Source of the DNA: Cadophora sp. MPI-SDFR-AT-0126
Taxonomy: Eukaryota; Ascomycota; Leotiomycetes; Helotiales; Ploettnerulaceae
Assembly (NCBI GenBank): GCA_020747065.1
Contig: JAGMVK010000011.1
Location: 744,001-808,000, forward strand
Length of the DNA stretch: 64,000 bases
Reading direction: 5' to 3'
Shown here: in pieces, positions 36,863-47,197 of the stretch
Layout of the letters: every line of letters begins with the position of its first letter
Numbering within the stretch: the first letter of the stretch is position 1
The notes under the pieces: model-generated
What the model was told of the DNA's origin: nothing
Database searches by the model: none
What the model saw: the letters and a program-made list of their open reading frames with translations, nothing else
Translations under genes and position numbers: made by a program

Positions 36863-37316
36863 GTGGAGATTTATTAATGTTTGCAAGGATTTGACGATTT
36901 AACGGTAGCTGTTTACAAAAGAAAAAGAAATGGCTTGGATGAGTTATCGTGGTTTCGTATGGTACATTCAAGTATTTAGGCAGCCAGTACCGAGGATCTG
37001 CCATTCGCGGGGGCGGGGTCACAGCCTCGTCTCGTCGCAGATACAGAGATTTGTTGCGTCAATTTGGATTTGGATGTGACTGTTAAAGGACTTCACATTC
37101 TAAAAGAAGGGTATTTTGATCATTGTTTAAATGTTAGGTTGAAGTAGCAGAAGAAAATACGCATTCTATAGCACATTTCCCTTCCTCCGTAAATCAACAC
37201 TCCCTAACCTTCAACTGTCAAGACAACGCACGAAAGGTACAAGAAAACCAAGAAACGAATGCTAAGAACCAAAGGGTATCTCCATCTCTATGACCACCAC
37301 AAAATCACCAAGTCTG
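36863..37316. other. Intergenic region between the WD40 and RTA1 genes
   Basis: About 450 bp between two minus-strand genes. It holds the WD40 promoter and the RTA1 3' end. A short open frame (37022-36765, MADPRYWLPKY..) begins upstream of the WD40 start. I found no splice that would attach it to the propeller. Confidence 0.45.
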
Positions 37317-38503
37317 TCACTTAGCCGTAGCAGAAACTCCCCTCTCCGCCTCGCTTGCAGGATTCTTCACCACATCAGCCCTTCCCTCGTCATGAGTCTC
37401 CCAAAACCTCTTATTCATATTTCGTCCCTTGATGGCACCATGAATATCAAACGGATCAAAGAAAGTAACGAGGAAAGGTCTCTTGTCCAGATATCCTGGG
37501 CCTTTAATCTCTGTGACGCCGTCTTCGGCAAGGTAGATTGTATTATCTCTTGGAATAAATCGCATCGGGTGGCGAAGATTCAACAGGAAGGAATTGATTA
37601 TCATGAGGACGCCTTCGAAAACCCAGAAGAACCATTCGTATCGCAAGAGTGGGGAGAGGTCGCTGTCTGCGTGGATATTTGCGAAGTTAAGTTGCGAGAC
37701 GGTGAAGTACTCCACAGTGCGATAGATTGTACGGACTCCAATCAGGGCTGATGAGATATAGAGTGTGACCAACGCAGCGTGTAAGTTTGCGGGGAGTAGA
37801 TTGGCTTTCTTGCATCGGCGGTGGAAGAAGCAAGCTAGGGCGACGAAAGCTGCTAGAATTCCGAGTTGCAGGACAAGTGCCGCTTTGAGAAGACTCTTGC
37901 CGATATTCTGTTTCGATTCTGGCAGGCTTGTGTTGGCTACGTAAGCGGCGCCATTACCGTTCAGGGCTTCTACGACGACGGAAAGGGCACCAAAGGTGGT
38001 CAAGACCCGGCCTGGATGGATTGGGGAGTGATAGGGAACGTAGTAGAGAATTCTGGAGAGCATGAAATAATTTGACAATTCATAGAGGGGTCTGTAAACA
38101 TCAGCATCGATGATGGGCCAAGTCCGAGTGGAACTTACGGAGCAGCGTAGATGAAGACAAGACTGGAAATGAAGATGTTGAGATTGTCGTAGTTGAAAGC
38201 TCCTATTTCTCGAAGAATGTATCCAATGACGAAGAGGAGGGCCGACCAAGGTAGAACGCCAGAGACCTTCCAGGATTTGTAGTGCCTGAAGAGTGTTAGT
38301 TGACAGCTTCACAAGGGAAGCTGAGAGGACTAACTTGCATTGCCAGGCATGCCAAAGACCGGAGACGAGGAACAAGAACGCCCATACAACAGGAGCTCCT
38401 TTGTTTGGGGCATAAAACCACAGGCTGCCATCAACTTCATACTCATTAGCGAGTCATTCGACAATATTTCAATTCTTAACGAACCATATTTTCCGTCCTC
38501 CAT
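37317..38503 (-). CDS. RTA1-family membrane protein (lipid-translocating exporter-like)
   Basis: Four exons (38503-38485, 38434-38335, 38285-38139, 38091-37317) give 346 aa. The first exon has 19 nt (MEDGKY plus one base). The spliced frame runs through 'GSLWFYAPNKGAPVVWAFLF', 'HAWQCKHYKSWKVSGVLPW' and 'YILREIGAFNYDNLNIF', then the RTA1 hallmark 'PLYELSNYFMLSRILYYVP'. Later helices are 'LLKAALVLQLGILAAFVAL' and 'VTLYISSALIGVRTIYRTVEYF', then 'YEWFFWVFEGVLMI'. About seven transmembrane segments are expected, as in RTA1/RSB1 proteins, which sit in the plasma membrane and are linked to sterol, sphingoid-base and drug resistance in yeasts. The C-terminal tail is hydrophilic. The substrate cannot be inferred. 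A TATATATA stretch lies near 38770. Confidence 0.88.
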
Positions 38504-39734
38504 CTTGCTGCACTTGCGACGTGTTCGGAACAGAAATGAGCTTCAGTTGATAGATACTGGAGATTGCGGCTGAGAATGTTAAGGTGAACAAAAGCTTCTT
38601 CCACAAATCGTCACTGCTAGGCGAGGGGGAGTGTGGTTGTCTTTGTTGTCCAGCGAGTAGTCTTGATGGATTGAGTATTTACTCCCCGGTTATTCAACTG
38701 AGTAGATGAGGGTTGATGGAGTTACGAAAGCACATAAGAGATGGTCTTTCAAAAGATTAGGAGCAGCGACTATATATAAGAATTCCCCAACCCAATGTCT
38801 CAGCCGGCAGCCCTTCCCGCACTGTGTCGCCCTACCGTGTAGAATGCGAAGATCCTTGTCGCATTGCCAGGCGCTGATTAGCTGTCAAGCCTCATCCGCC
38901 CCATTGTCGCGACAGTCTAGTCGTAAAGACAGCATGCCAATCTTGAGCTTAAAAGAACCTCAATCACCTCTCCAGTCCCATTTATTGCTGCCTGGCAGTG
39001 CCTCGTCGGGCTTGCAAATCTTCTGACATTCAGCATTGGAGGTATTGACCTGCTGCAGCGGTGTTTTCGAGACTGCTCTTTTGGTGGAGGCGAAGCCGAC
39101 CTATCAATTGTCCGAATCTTTCGCAACTGGTGGAAGTCAAGCCGGGCGAACATATGCGATAGTATCAAAAGGGTAATCTCATGATCGAGTGATGCTTGGA
39201 TGTTAGGGGTCTTCTGGCGTTGCCAATTTTGAAGGCTTTTGGAGCCAGATCGGGAAGTCAGACGGGAGAATTTTCTAACCGAGAATCTGGGGCTGAGATC
39301 GTCCCTTGTTTGGACTTCCTGTGCGGGGAGAGCTGATTGGTGGGAGAGAAGCGACACCAGAAAACACGACCAAGCAAAGTAGCATCGACGGACAAGCTTC
39401 TTACATTTCTTAACCGCGAGACGTTCTCCAGAGCTTACGACGATCCTCGCTACCCCTTTAGTGAGTCGGATTTTGGCACCAAAATGAGATAGAAGCGAGG
39501 ACCGACTCTGTCAAGTTAACAAGCACCGGAAATTGGAGCTCGAAGAGTGACAAGGGCAAAGAAGGATGAGGACTAAGTCTTGTTCAGAGAATTTTCAGAA
39601 TACTTCAGTACATTTCCAGTCCTTCCACTGAGCCCCGAGGACTTTTGCTTGGTCCAAGGAACGCTAGTGTGAAACTCTAGGTCTGTTTGTTTTGGGGCAT
39701 CGCAACTTTTCACATACGCCCCCTCCTCTCTAAA
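38504..39734. other. Region upstream of the RTA1 gene
   Basis: About 1.2 kb. It probably contains the RTA1 promoter; a TATATATA sequence sits near 38770, about 270 bp before the RTA1 start. A minus-strand frame (39357-38917, 146 aa) has no recognisable similarity and I do not call it. Confidence 0.45.
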
Positions 39735-40136
39735 ATGTCGTCAATCTCTACCATAGCAAATAGCCAACCAGCTCAGACATATCATATCAGAAAAACCCCT
39801 CCGCTAGAACTTCTGCCTCTGTTAATCTTGGAGCACGTCTCTGAATACCTCAATGATATCCTGGAGGTATTGATTATCATTGTACACCGGATCTCCTATC
39901 GAACCTTAAGATTTGAGGAACGGGGACATGCTGGAGCCATTGCTGATAGGATAGGAGTCCCTTTACTTTCTGCCTGCGTGGAGTCTCGTCAAGTTTATAT
40001 CGAACGGAACAAGAAAATTCTGCCAGGCGGACTGGGCAGCCTCATTCGACACAATGCTGATCTGACCTGGGCCCCAATACCCCACCGCGATCCTCCGCTG
40101 CTACGTTCTCATCAGCTGTTGCCCGCTCTGAAGTAA
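39735..40136 (+). CDS. Possible 2EXR-like protein fragment
   Basis: An open frame of 133 aa from the ATG at 39735. It begins with a Leu/Pro-rich F-box-like or 2EXR-like opening (TPPLELLPLLILEHVSEYL), then 'VPLLSACVESRQVYIERNKK' and 'SLIRHNADLTW', which echo the CRESR box and the following hydrophobic strand of fungal 2EXR proteins. It is much shorter than normal 2EXR proteins (200-400 aa). Its last 32 codons lie antisense to the end of the NLR gene, so it is probably truncated, or a remnant. The function of the family is not known. Confidence is low. Confidence 0.35.
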   Translation: MSSISTIANSQPAQTYHIRKTPPLELLPLLILEHVSEYLNDILEVLIIIVHRISYRTLRFEERGHAGAIADRIGVPLLSACVESRQVYIERNKKILPGGLGSLIRHNADLTWAPIPHRDPPLLRSHQLLPALK

Positions 40137-43100
40137 TGTTTTCCCTTTGCAGTAAACTGTAACTGTAATTTCTAGGGTAGGGAATGAAAGCAATCTGATC
40201 ATAAACGAATCCTTCGTCAGGGCAGTCCACTGTCAGTAGATCTCCAAATTCAGAGGCGAGTTTTGCACGCAGTGACTCGGCTTTTGCGCGAAGCGCACCG
40301 GCTTCCAATTGATTTCCGAGGCTGGACAGAGCTTGGGAAAGATAAAATTGAGTTCGCGCAATTGTGGCTGGTGACACCGACGTCGTGTGCTTGCAATGGT
40401 CGAGTGCGATGCGTAAGGATGGTCTGCAGCAAGTTAGATCAAGAGCTGAATTCCATTCATGATTTGTCCGGGTAGAGGTCTTGAACTTACTCAGCTTCTG
40501 CAGCATTTCCCATCCGGAAATGTGCAATGCCGATTCCAATGTATGCATTTATCGTTTGGACGTTCCGTTTCCCATTCAGCTCAACGGATATTACAAGATT
40601 CTTTTCATTCAGAGCAAGCGATTCTGAGAAGCGCCCTGCGAGGTTGAGGATCCAATGGATAAGAAAGCGGTAGTAGACCGTTCCACCAGAGGATTCTCCG
40701 AACGCTCTGATTGCAAGTGCTTCTGCCTGGCCAGCCAACTCCAAACTTTCACCGTAAAGCCCCTGGAATGCCCGAACGAGGGCAATGTTGATATAGCATC
40801 GAGCGAATTGCAGAGGGGCCGACTCCTCTGTTGCACTTTCCCGGATGAGAGAGAGAGTTCTGGCAAACTTTTCATCTGCGTTTTCGAATTGTCCACAGAA
40901 TAGATACGCTACCCCAAGGCCGCTTTCGGATAGACTGTGGATCTGCTGTTTGGCATCGAGACTCAGATCAAGGTCAGTATCTGTCGGTAGATTGTCCTTG
41001 TACGCCAGATAGATTTCATATACTCTTTGTTTGTGAAAGAGCGCTTCCTTACACTTAGTGATACCCTCTAGGATCAATGTAGCCCCTAGAGCGGCATGGA
41101 TATTGTAGCGGATAAAATCCAGCTTCGCAGCACCTAGGTTATCAAGCATCTGCAAAGCATCTCTCATGATCTGGGTAGAATCTGAACTGAAACCTCGTCC
41201 CCACAAATATACACCCCCATCTATTAGTAATTTGCACAGCTCGAGTTGTTCCAGCGGTGGTAACGGATTGGCTGCATGTCCTTGCAAGCTCAGAACTTGA
41301 GGAAAATATGATTCGAATATTGGCCACTTTCCCGGGTCTGGGATAGCGATCGGGGAGGATCGCGGAACTGCCATTCTCACAATAGCGATAGCTTTCAGAA
41401 ATACCTTGTTCCGACGGGCTTGATCACCCGCGAGTCGGTGCAAGACCACCCACTGCAGAGATCTGTGCATAGAGAGGTAGTATTTGCCGTTTCTAAATGT
41501 TCTCCGGACTAGTTGTCTTCGAGACAGCCTTCGCGTCATCTCCTGGAAACTGGAAAGTGTTAAGTTTGAAGGGCCTATATCCTGCGATCCAAGCTGTTAT
41601 CCGAGGAGTGTAGTACTTACTGGTCCAGGTCCTCTAGTCTTAGAGAAATAAAGTCTTGCTCTTCGCAGACATCAACAATCATCTCTTCCGGGATCTCGTC
41701 TGGATTGAGAAAAGCGAGGATCTCAAGTAATTCCATCGCAATAGCGGGGAGTTCCGACAGGGCAACATCACAGACGTTTTGAAGCGTTTTCTCATACTGC
41801 CAGGTAAAAGTGTTACTATCCCCTTTCCACAAGACAGAGGATTTGTTGAAACGCTCGAAATACTCCGCGAGGCTGCAATTCGACTGCAGAATGTATCCTC
41901 CCACAGTCGCAATCGACAGAGGATATCCACCCAGAGCTTGGACGATCTTCTCAGCAATAGCTTGGTTCTCCAGCAAGGGTTCCTTTCTCCCAAGTAGTTG
42001 CATCAAGAGAGAGGTAGCTTCCACAACTGTCAATGGAGGTACGGCAATGTTGATGAATATTGCGGTACACTGGTTTAAGTCTGGTATCTGCGTGGTTATG
42101 AGAATGGAGCCTCGAGTACGCATATTGTTGGGCATATATGTTGCGATATCTTTCCAAGAATTAACATTATCGAATATGAGAAGCCAGTTGCGGTCTGATA
42201 TCGTTAGTGTTTGGAACCCGTTATATAAAGATACATAACACCCACTCGTTCCATCGAGCCAATTGCGAGCTTCCTCGATCATTGAATCCATATCCTTGCT
42301 TCGCCGACTGCCATTCGTGGACGATGACGAAGAGAGTGTGGAGAGGCCGATCTTTGAAGCTATAGTAGCATATGACGATGCTAGTTCTATCGCATTTGGC
42401 GCAGATATCCAGAAGATGGCATCATAAGTGTCTCGGTAACGATAGGTATACTCAAGTGCGGTCTGTGTCTTTCCAATCCCGCCACAGCCATTCAAAACAC
42501 AGCAGGATGGCCCAGAAAGATTGTTGGACTCGACTACTTGGAACCTCTCATGCACTTGAAGCAGTAACGCCTCTCTCCCTGAGTACTGAAGATTTCTTAG
42601 TAGAGGAACCGAAAAGACTGGGAACGAAACTCCTGGCTGGTCGGCCTTGTCCTCACTGAGTCCACTTCGAGAGAGCATTCTGATTGTCTCAATGTGTTGT
42701 CTCCGTAGAGTTTCTCTGTGGATAAGTTCTGTCTCCTGCTCAAATATTTCGCGATACTTCTGCATTTTAACTTGTGATTGTTGCAGTTTCTGCAGAGGTG
42801 ACGATGTCCAAATCCAGCGAGTGAAACTGTCTGAGTCAACGATCAGCCTTCGGACATTGATCTCGTCCTACGTAAAGAAACAGCCGAGAGTCATACATAG
42901 GGGATTGGTGTTCAGATACTTGACTGCGCGAAGGCAGAATTCTAGGTACTCAGAGTAAAGATCTCGCAGTGGCCATTGCAGTGAGGGATTGTCGGGGAAA
43001 AGCGCCAAGTACGCATCGAACATGGGCAATGAGTTGTTCAGATCCACAAGAATGTCGACAATAGACTCCAGCATCTCAGCGTGTTTACACGCACACTACA

Positions 43101-43437
43101 GGAAGTCAGCTAAGCTATAATACAATGTGAGATAAATGGTTCGTCTGACCACAAGTACTGCCTGAGTACCACCCCATACTAAGGACGCAGCCCAGCTTCC
43201 CTGGGTCGACGAAGTGATGGCTGCTGAAAATGACTGGACATGTTTGATGCTCGTCAGGAGTTTCTGGATCAATGAAGGAACCTTCGTACGGCTGTAGGAC
43301 ATAGACAAATCTATCAGTGATCTTCGAAAAACTTCGAAGTCCGGAATCTTTGTAAAGGTGTCGCAATTTTCGCGCTGGAATTTGTGTGTGTTTTCCAGCA
43401 CCAACTTCTCCCACAGTTCTGTGTGACCCAGAGCCAT
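40042..43437 (-). CDS. NLR-type STAND protein: DUF7708-like, NB-ARC, winged helix, TPR
   Basis: Six exons: 43437-43150, 43095-42897, 42830-42246, 42194-41621, 41549-40491 and 40423-40042, giving 1028 aa. The N-terminal 180 residues match the fungal DUF7708-type region: 'SWAASLVWGGTQAVLV', 'HAEMLESIVDILVDL', and 'KYLNTNPL-YSFTRWIWTS', which needs acceptor GACTCAG. An NB-ARC ATPase follows: Walker A GCGGIGKT (277-284), then 'NWLLIFDN' (Walker B, about 365) and 'RGSILITT'. A winged-helix stretch (LLEILAFLNPDEIPEEMI.., LSMHRSLQW) leads into TPR-like repeats (FENADEKFARTLSLI, YGESLELAGQAEALAI, FSESLALNEKNLVI). Donor choice in exon 1 (GTCAGA) is weak. The 51-bp intron 42245-42195 is in frame and has a CTAAC branch site. 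Such proteins are sensors that oligomerise on ligand binding in fungal heterokaryon incompatibility or immunity-like responses. Confidence 0.87.
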
Positions 43438-43890
43438 TATCAAGATTTTCCAGCCTTTGGGTTCTCAGGTGAAGGTGAAGGAGACGGAAAGCCTGATGAT
43501 AAGTATAACCGAAGAGACAAGGTTGCAGTCAGACCTATCACCGCCGGCATCCGACAGGGCTGGCTAAAGCCAATAGAATGAGCTCTGATGCCCGTACCAC
43601 CAACCCAGTTCACAGCCTGCATCTCAGACAGACCAACTGGAGACATTTGAGGCTTGTCTGCTGGCCCGACGATACACATCCACACCAACTGCAGGTCGAA
43701 TCGGATGGGGCCATAGAACTGTCGACCCATGGGTGGCAGGCACAGAGTTTCAACGTACGCCCAGCTAAAGTGTGGAAGCAGATATCCGCTGGCAAGGCAC
43801 ACTTCTTGCGAGAGCGAAGGTGGAATATATTGTGCACTTGCATGAGGTGGTGTCTTTGCTCATGCTCCATTCACCTGAGTATCAGGAAAT
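43438..43890. promoter_or_regulatory. Divergent promoter shared by the NLR and the AsaB-like gene
   Basis: 453 bp between two divergent start codons. The arrangement makes co-regulation possible, but I see no inverted-repeat operator. Open frames inside it (43578-43925) overlap the oxygenase start and are not supported. Confidence 0.45.
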
Positions 43891-45020
43891 ATGGAATCAG
43901 AATCGAGCCCGGCACCAGGAGATAGCACTGGGATACTATCATACCTCTCAAAGCTCGATCTTTACAAAGCTGAAAAGCCATATCGATGCAGTATTGACCC
44001 CTGGCATGTACCAAATGCCAAAGTGTCAAATATCGTAACCACGGCATGCCCGGTCGAGATAAACAATATACGTGATCATGAAGTCCATTTCACCACGGAT
44101 ATCCATGGTTTTGAGCTCTGGAAGCATGCAACAAGCGTACCGCTGGAGGACTTCAAGCAGGATGAGGAGGTGCCTGCGAAGTACTTGAGTGAATGCGAAG
44201 CCTTGCTGAAGGATCACTTCAGGGCTTTCAGAGTGCATGTCTTTAATCATGCGGTTAGTTTGTCGAGCTATGCTGGAGACTCCTGTGACCCAAACAATCA
44301 GAATAACGTTTCACATAGTATCGAAACGCAGAAGCTAGTCGGGATCTTGGATACAGCCTGGAGGAACCTCGACTTCTGCCTCCCGCTCTTTTTGCCCATG
44401 TTGGTAAGTTGACTTACAGATGTGGCCCATATTTTTATATCCCATTTGAACTGACAATAATATGCTTTCCAGATCAGACTGAGAAAGGGGCAAGAATGAG
44501 AGTAATGCATCATCTTCCAACTGAGGCTCTGCCACTCCTGAAGTCACGGTTCAGGATCATCAAGTAATTAGATAACTCACCCGCTCGCTATAACACATAC
44601 TGACTTTTCTCTCAGTATATGGCGTCCTCTAATGTCGCCTGTTCAAGATCATGCTCTCGCTGTCTGCGATTATCGCTCGACGGACAGGGCGGATTATGTC
44701 GCAACGGATATCGTGAGTCCGAGTTATCAAGGAGAGCAGTATAGCGTGTATCACAACGAGAGCCATCGATGGTGGTATGCAGATAGCATGCGAGAAGACG
44801 AGATAGTTTTTCTCAAGTGCTACGATTCGCTCGCGGAAAACGATCCATCAGTAGCCAGATGTAAGTGGTCATGGCCGCCAATAAATAAGTTACACAATAT
44901 CCTTGTGGCTTTACCTAACGAAATACAGGTTGTCCACACTCCTCCTTTGAGTGGTACAAATCTCGCAGAGTATCAAAGCCGAGAAGAAGTATAGAGATCC
45001 GGGCTCTCGTGTTCTCTTGA
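43891..45020 (+). CDS. AsaB/CmcJ-like 2-oxoglutarate-type oxygenase family protein
   Basis: Five exons (43891-44253, 44319-44403, 44473-44563, 44616-44860, 44929-45020) give 291 aa. Every join falls at a GT-AG pair and restores conserved blocks: 'HGFELWKHATSVPLEDF', 'VHVFNHA', 'FAHVDQTEKGARMRV' (the H-x-D iron-ligand-like pair and its context), 'SRFRIINIWRPL', 'PLAVCDYRS'-type sequence, 'HRWWYADSMREDEIVFLKCYDS', and the terminal 'RRSIEIRALVF'. This is the fungal AsaB / GA4-desaturase-like / NvfI-related family, known from secondary-metabolite clusters. No other biosynthetic gene lies nearby, so the substrate is unknown. It is divergent from the NLR gene. The donor of intron 1 (GTTAGT) is slightly unusual. 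Confidence 0.88.
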
Positions 45021-47197
45021 CCTTGCAAAGAAACTCAGAAAGAAACCGTTGCTGCGCTTGAGTAGTTGCCAGAAAAATGCCCCAATGACATGAAATTGGA
45101 TCGAATGTATTCCCTCATTCAATATCTGAAAAGAAACCTCAGCAAGTCACCTGAAAGTTCGTCCATACCCAATTTGTTAAGGATCGAAGCTCCGGCAAGC
45201 CTGACATGGAGCGACTGCTGCCCAAAACCAAAGAATTTCCGTGAGACCATTGTTGACCTTACAGGCACTATCTTATCATGAATACATGCACAGAAGTAAT
45301 TACGTTCCGATTCTCTTACCATCATCCCGTCCCAGTAGCAATAATACAAACAGCGGGACCGGTAGCCTTGTATATCTCCTTGAGCCGCTCTTGATTCTGG
45401 CGACCAGCTTCATCCTCCTCTGCCTTCGAGCGGGCGGCAATCTCAGTGAAAAGCCATTCTTTCCAAGGCTGTCGTAGACTCTGTTCAATGCCAGCAGTTG
45501 GGAGAAGCGGGCTTGGCTGTGTCAGAGACTCTTCGGACAAACTGGAAGGCATATTTGATGCTTGTGTGGTGTTATTGGGTGTTTGTAAGGCTTTCTGCTC
45601 AACACGGCTGTCTGCGATGTTGAGAAAGCTATAGAATTGGGGCTATGTCTGCTAATTTTGAGCGATTGCACATGCGAGCATCTAAGGCCAACATAGATCG
45701 ATCATGGAGTGACCAGGCTCACGGGTTTCCTCAATCGGATGTTTGAATGGAGGTGACCTGCAAGCCATCAGCCACAGAGGAACAACTCCGCCCAATGGAG
45801 ACCCGCCACGGGTCTCCCAGATTCTGATAATCTTAGAGGACTTGCTATTAATGATTCCTTGGCCAATAAAAACTTGGCGTGTATTATCGAAAGCATCATC
45901 TGATGCATGTGGAGATCCTAAAGCTCAGGAAAGATCCTAGAGCTCAGGAAAGATCCTACGAATTGGGCGTTGAAGGATCAAAGATCTTGTGTTTAATCTA
46001 CCTAAGAAGCAGGGCAAGGACGGTACGGCAAATCTAAAGAATGAGCGCCCAAGATAGCCTCAACTGGCCCAATTTTAATCATGTTGTGCTCCATAAAAAA
46101 AAGGCTCTTCTCCAAAGAATGTAGATGGAGTTGAACCAGATCGTACAGAATGGCATCACTCAAGCTGTCTTCGAAACAATTTCCGGGAGGTCCAGGATCG
46201 ATTAGCCTATTTTAGGAGTATACTCGACTTTCTACTACATCTCATGGGGTCTGAGACGGGCATACTGTCCTAGGATGGTCTGCTCCACAAGGCAGTAGGA
46301 CATGGCCGACTCCAGACTACGGAATATCTCCTCGAATACGGATGGATGTAATCCTCTAATCCCTGACGAGAAGAGAAGAGCTTCCAAATGCCGTCTAGAT
46401 TCTCAGAAGAACGAACGAGCTCTTCCACCCTACAACACGACGCAGAATTACGACATTTACAAAAAGGTTGTTCAAGAAGCCAGACTTCAGCACATATCGA
46501 TGTGCAAGGAGAAGGAGGGGTCTATCAAAAGTGCGAACGGCTTTTATATGAAGACAGAATTCGCCGGGCATCACGTAGCAGACTAAAGATTCTCCCCACT
46601 GTCACCCCAACCCACGATCACGTATCCCCCATCCAGCGTTATTTGCTTATGTTTCAAGCGAGCGCTATGACAACAATAAGAACCTTCGAAGGGACAAATG
46701 AGGGATCATCTCCAATGGTATGCATAGGCCGACGAAATCGAATGCCGAAATGATATTGTAGTAAACGTATCTATGCATGTAAAGGAACCCCGCTCGTCTC
46801 ATGAAATGCAGATGTAAAGCCAAAGTGACACAATCCCAAAAATTCATAGCTGACTCCATGTGGAAAAGCAGGGAAGGACCAGAGGGAGCAATACATCATA
46901 TGCCACAAAACCCTCTTGGTCATGTCAAGAACTTCTATACCTCGCACCTGTCGACTAACACCAATAAATCAACCCAACAAGCTAACCAATCAATCGAGTC
47001 AAGTCACCATATGTCAAGATCCCCGTATATACTCCGAACTTCTCCCATGCCCCGGACGTCTCTCATCTGTGTCATCTCATTGATCCAATTATCTCATCTC
47101 TGTAAAAGGCCCGACTGTCTATCTCCTGACTATGTATGTATGCATCATCTATCTATCACTCAAATCAACTCGCCAGAAGGATATACATAGGTCAGGC
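45021..47197. other. 2.2-kb region with gene remnants and a tandem repeat
   Basis: No intact gene was recognised. A minus-strand frame (45552-45322, 76 aa, with 'QPWKEWLFTEIAARSKAEEDE') looks protein-like but is too short to identify. Overlapping plus-strand frames at 46302-46753 are also unassigned. A 19-bp tandem repeat lies at 45914-45958. The convergent arrangement of the AsaB-like and OSBP genes leaves this as shared 3' sequence plus possible relics. Confidence 0.45.
45914..45958. repeat. 19-bp tandem repeat, about 2.4 copies
   Basis: The unit gatcctaRagctcaggaaa occurs twice in full and once in part, with one A/G difference between the full copies. It is not in a recognised gene. Confidence 0.85.

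Noticed and set aside
36765..37022. Short frame starting MADPRYWLPKY upstream of the WD40 gene, considered as a missing F-box exon
   Set aside because: It has no F-box pattern, and a stop with no acceptor separates it from the propeller frame.
45322..45552. Minus-strand 76-aa frame with helical, charged composition
   Set aside because: Too short, no domain, and no clear continuing exon. It may be part of a relic gene.
46302..46753. Overlapping plus-strand frames of 94 and 121 aa
   Set aside because: Two frames overlap and neither shows a conserved motif. A decayed gene is possible but cannot be shown.
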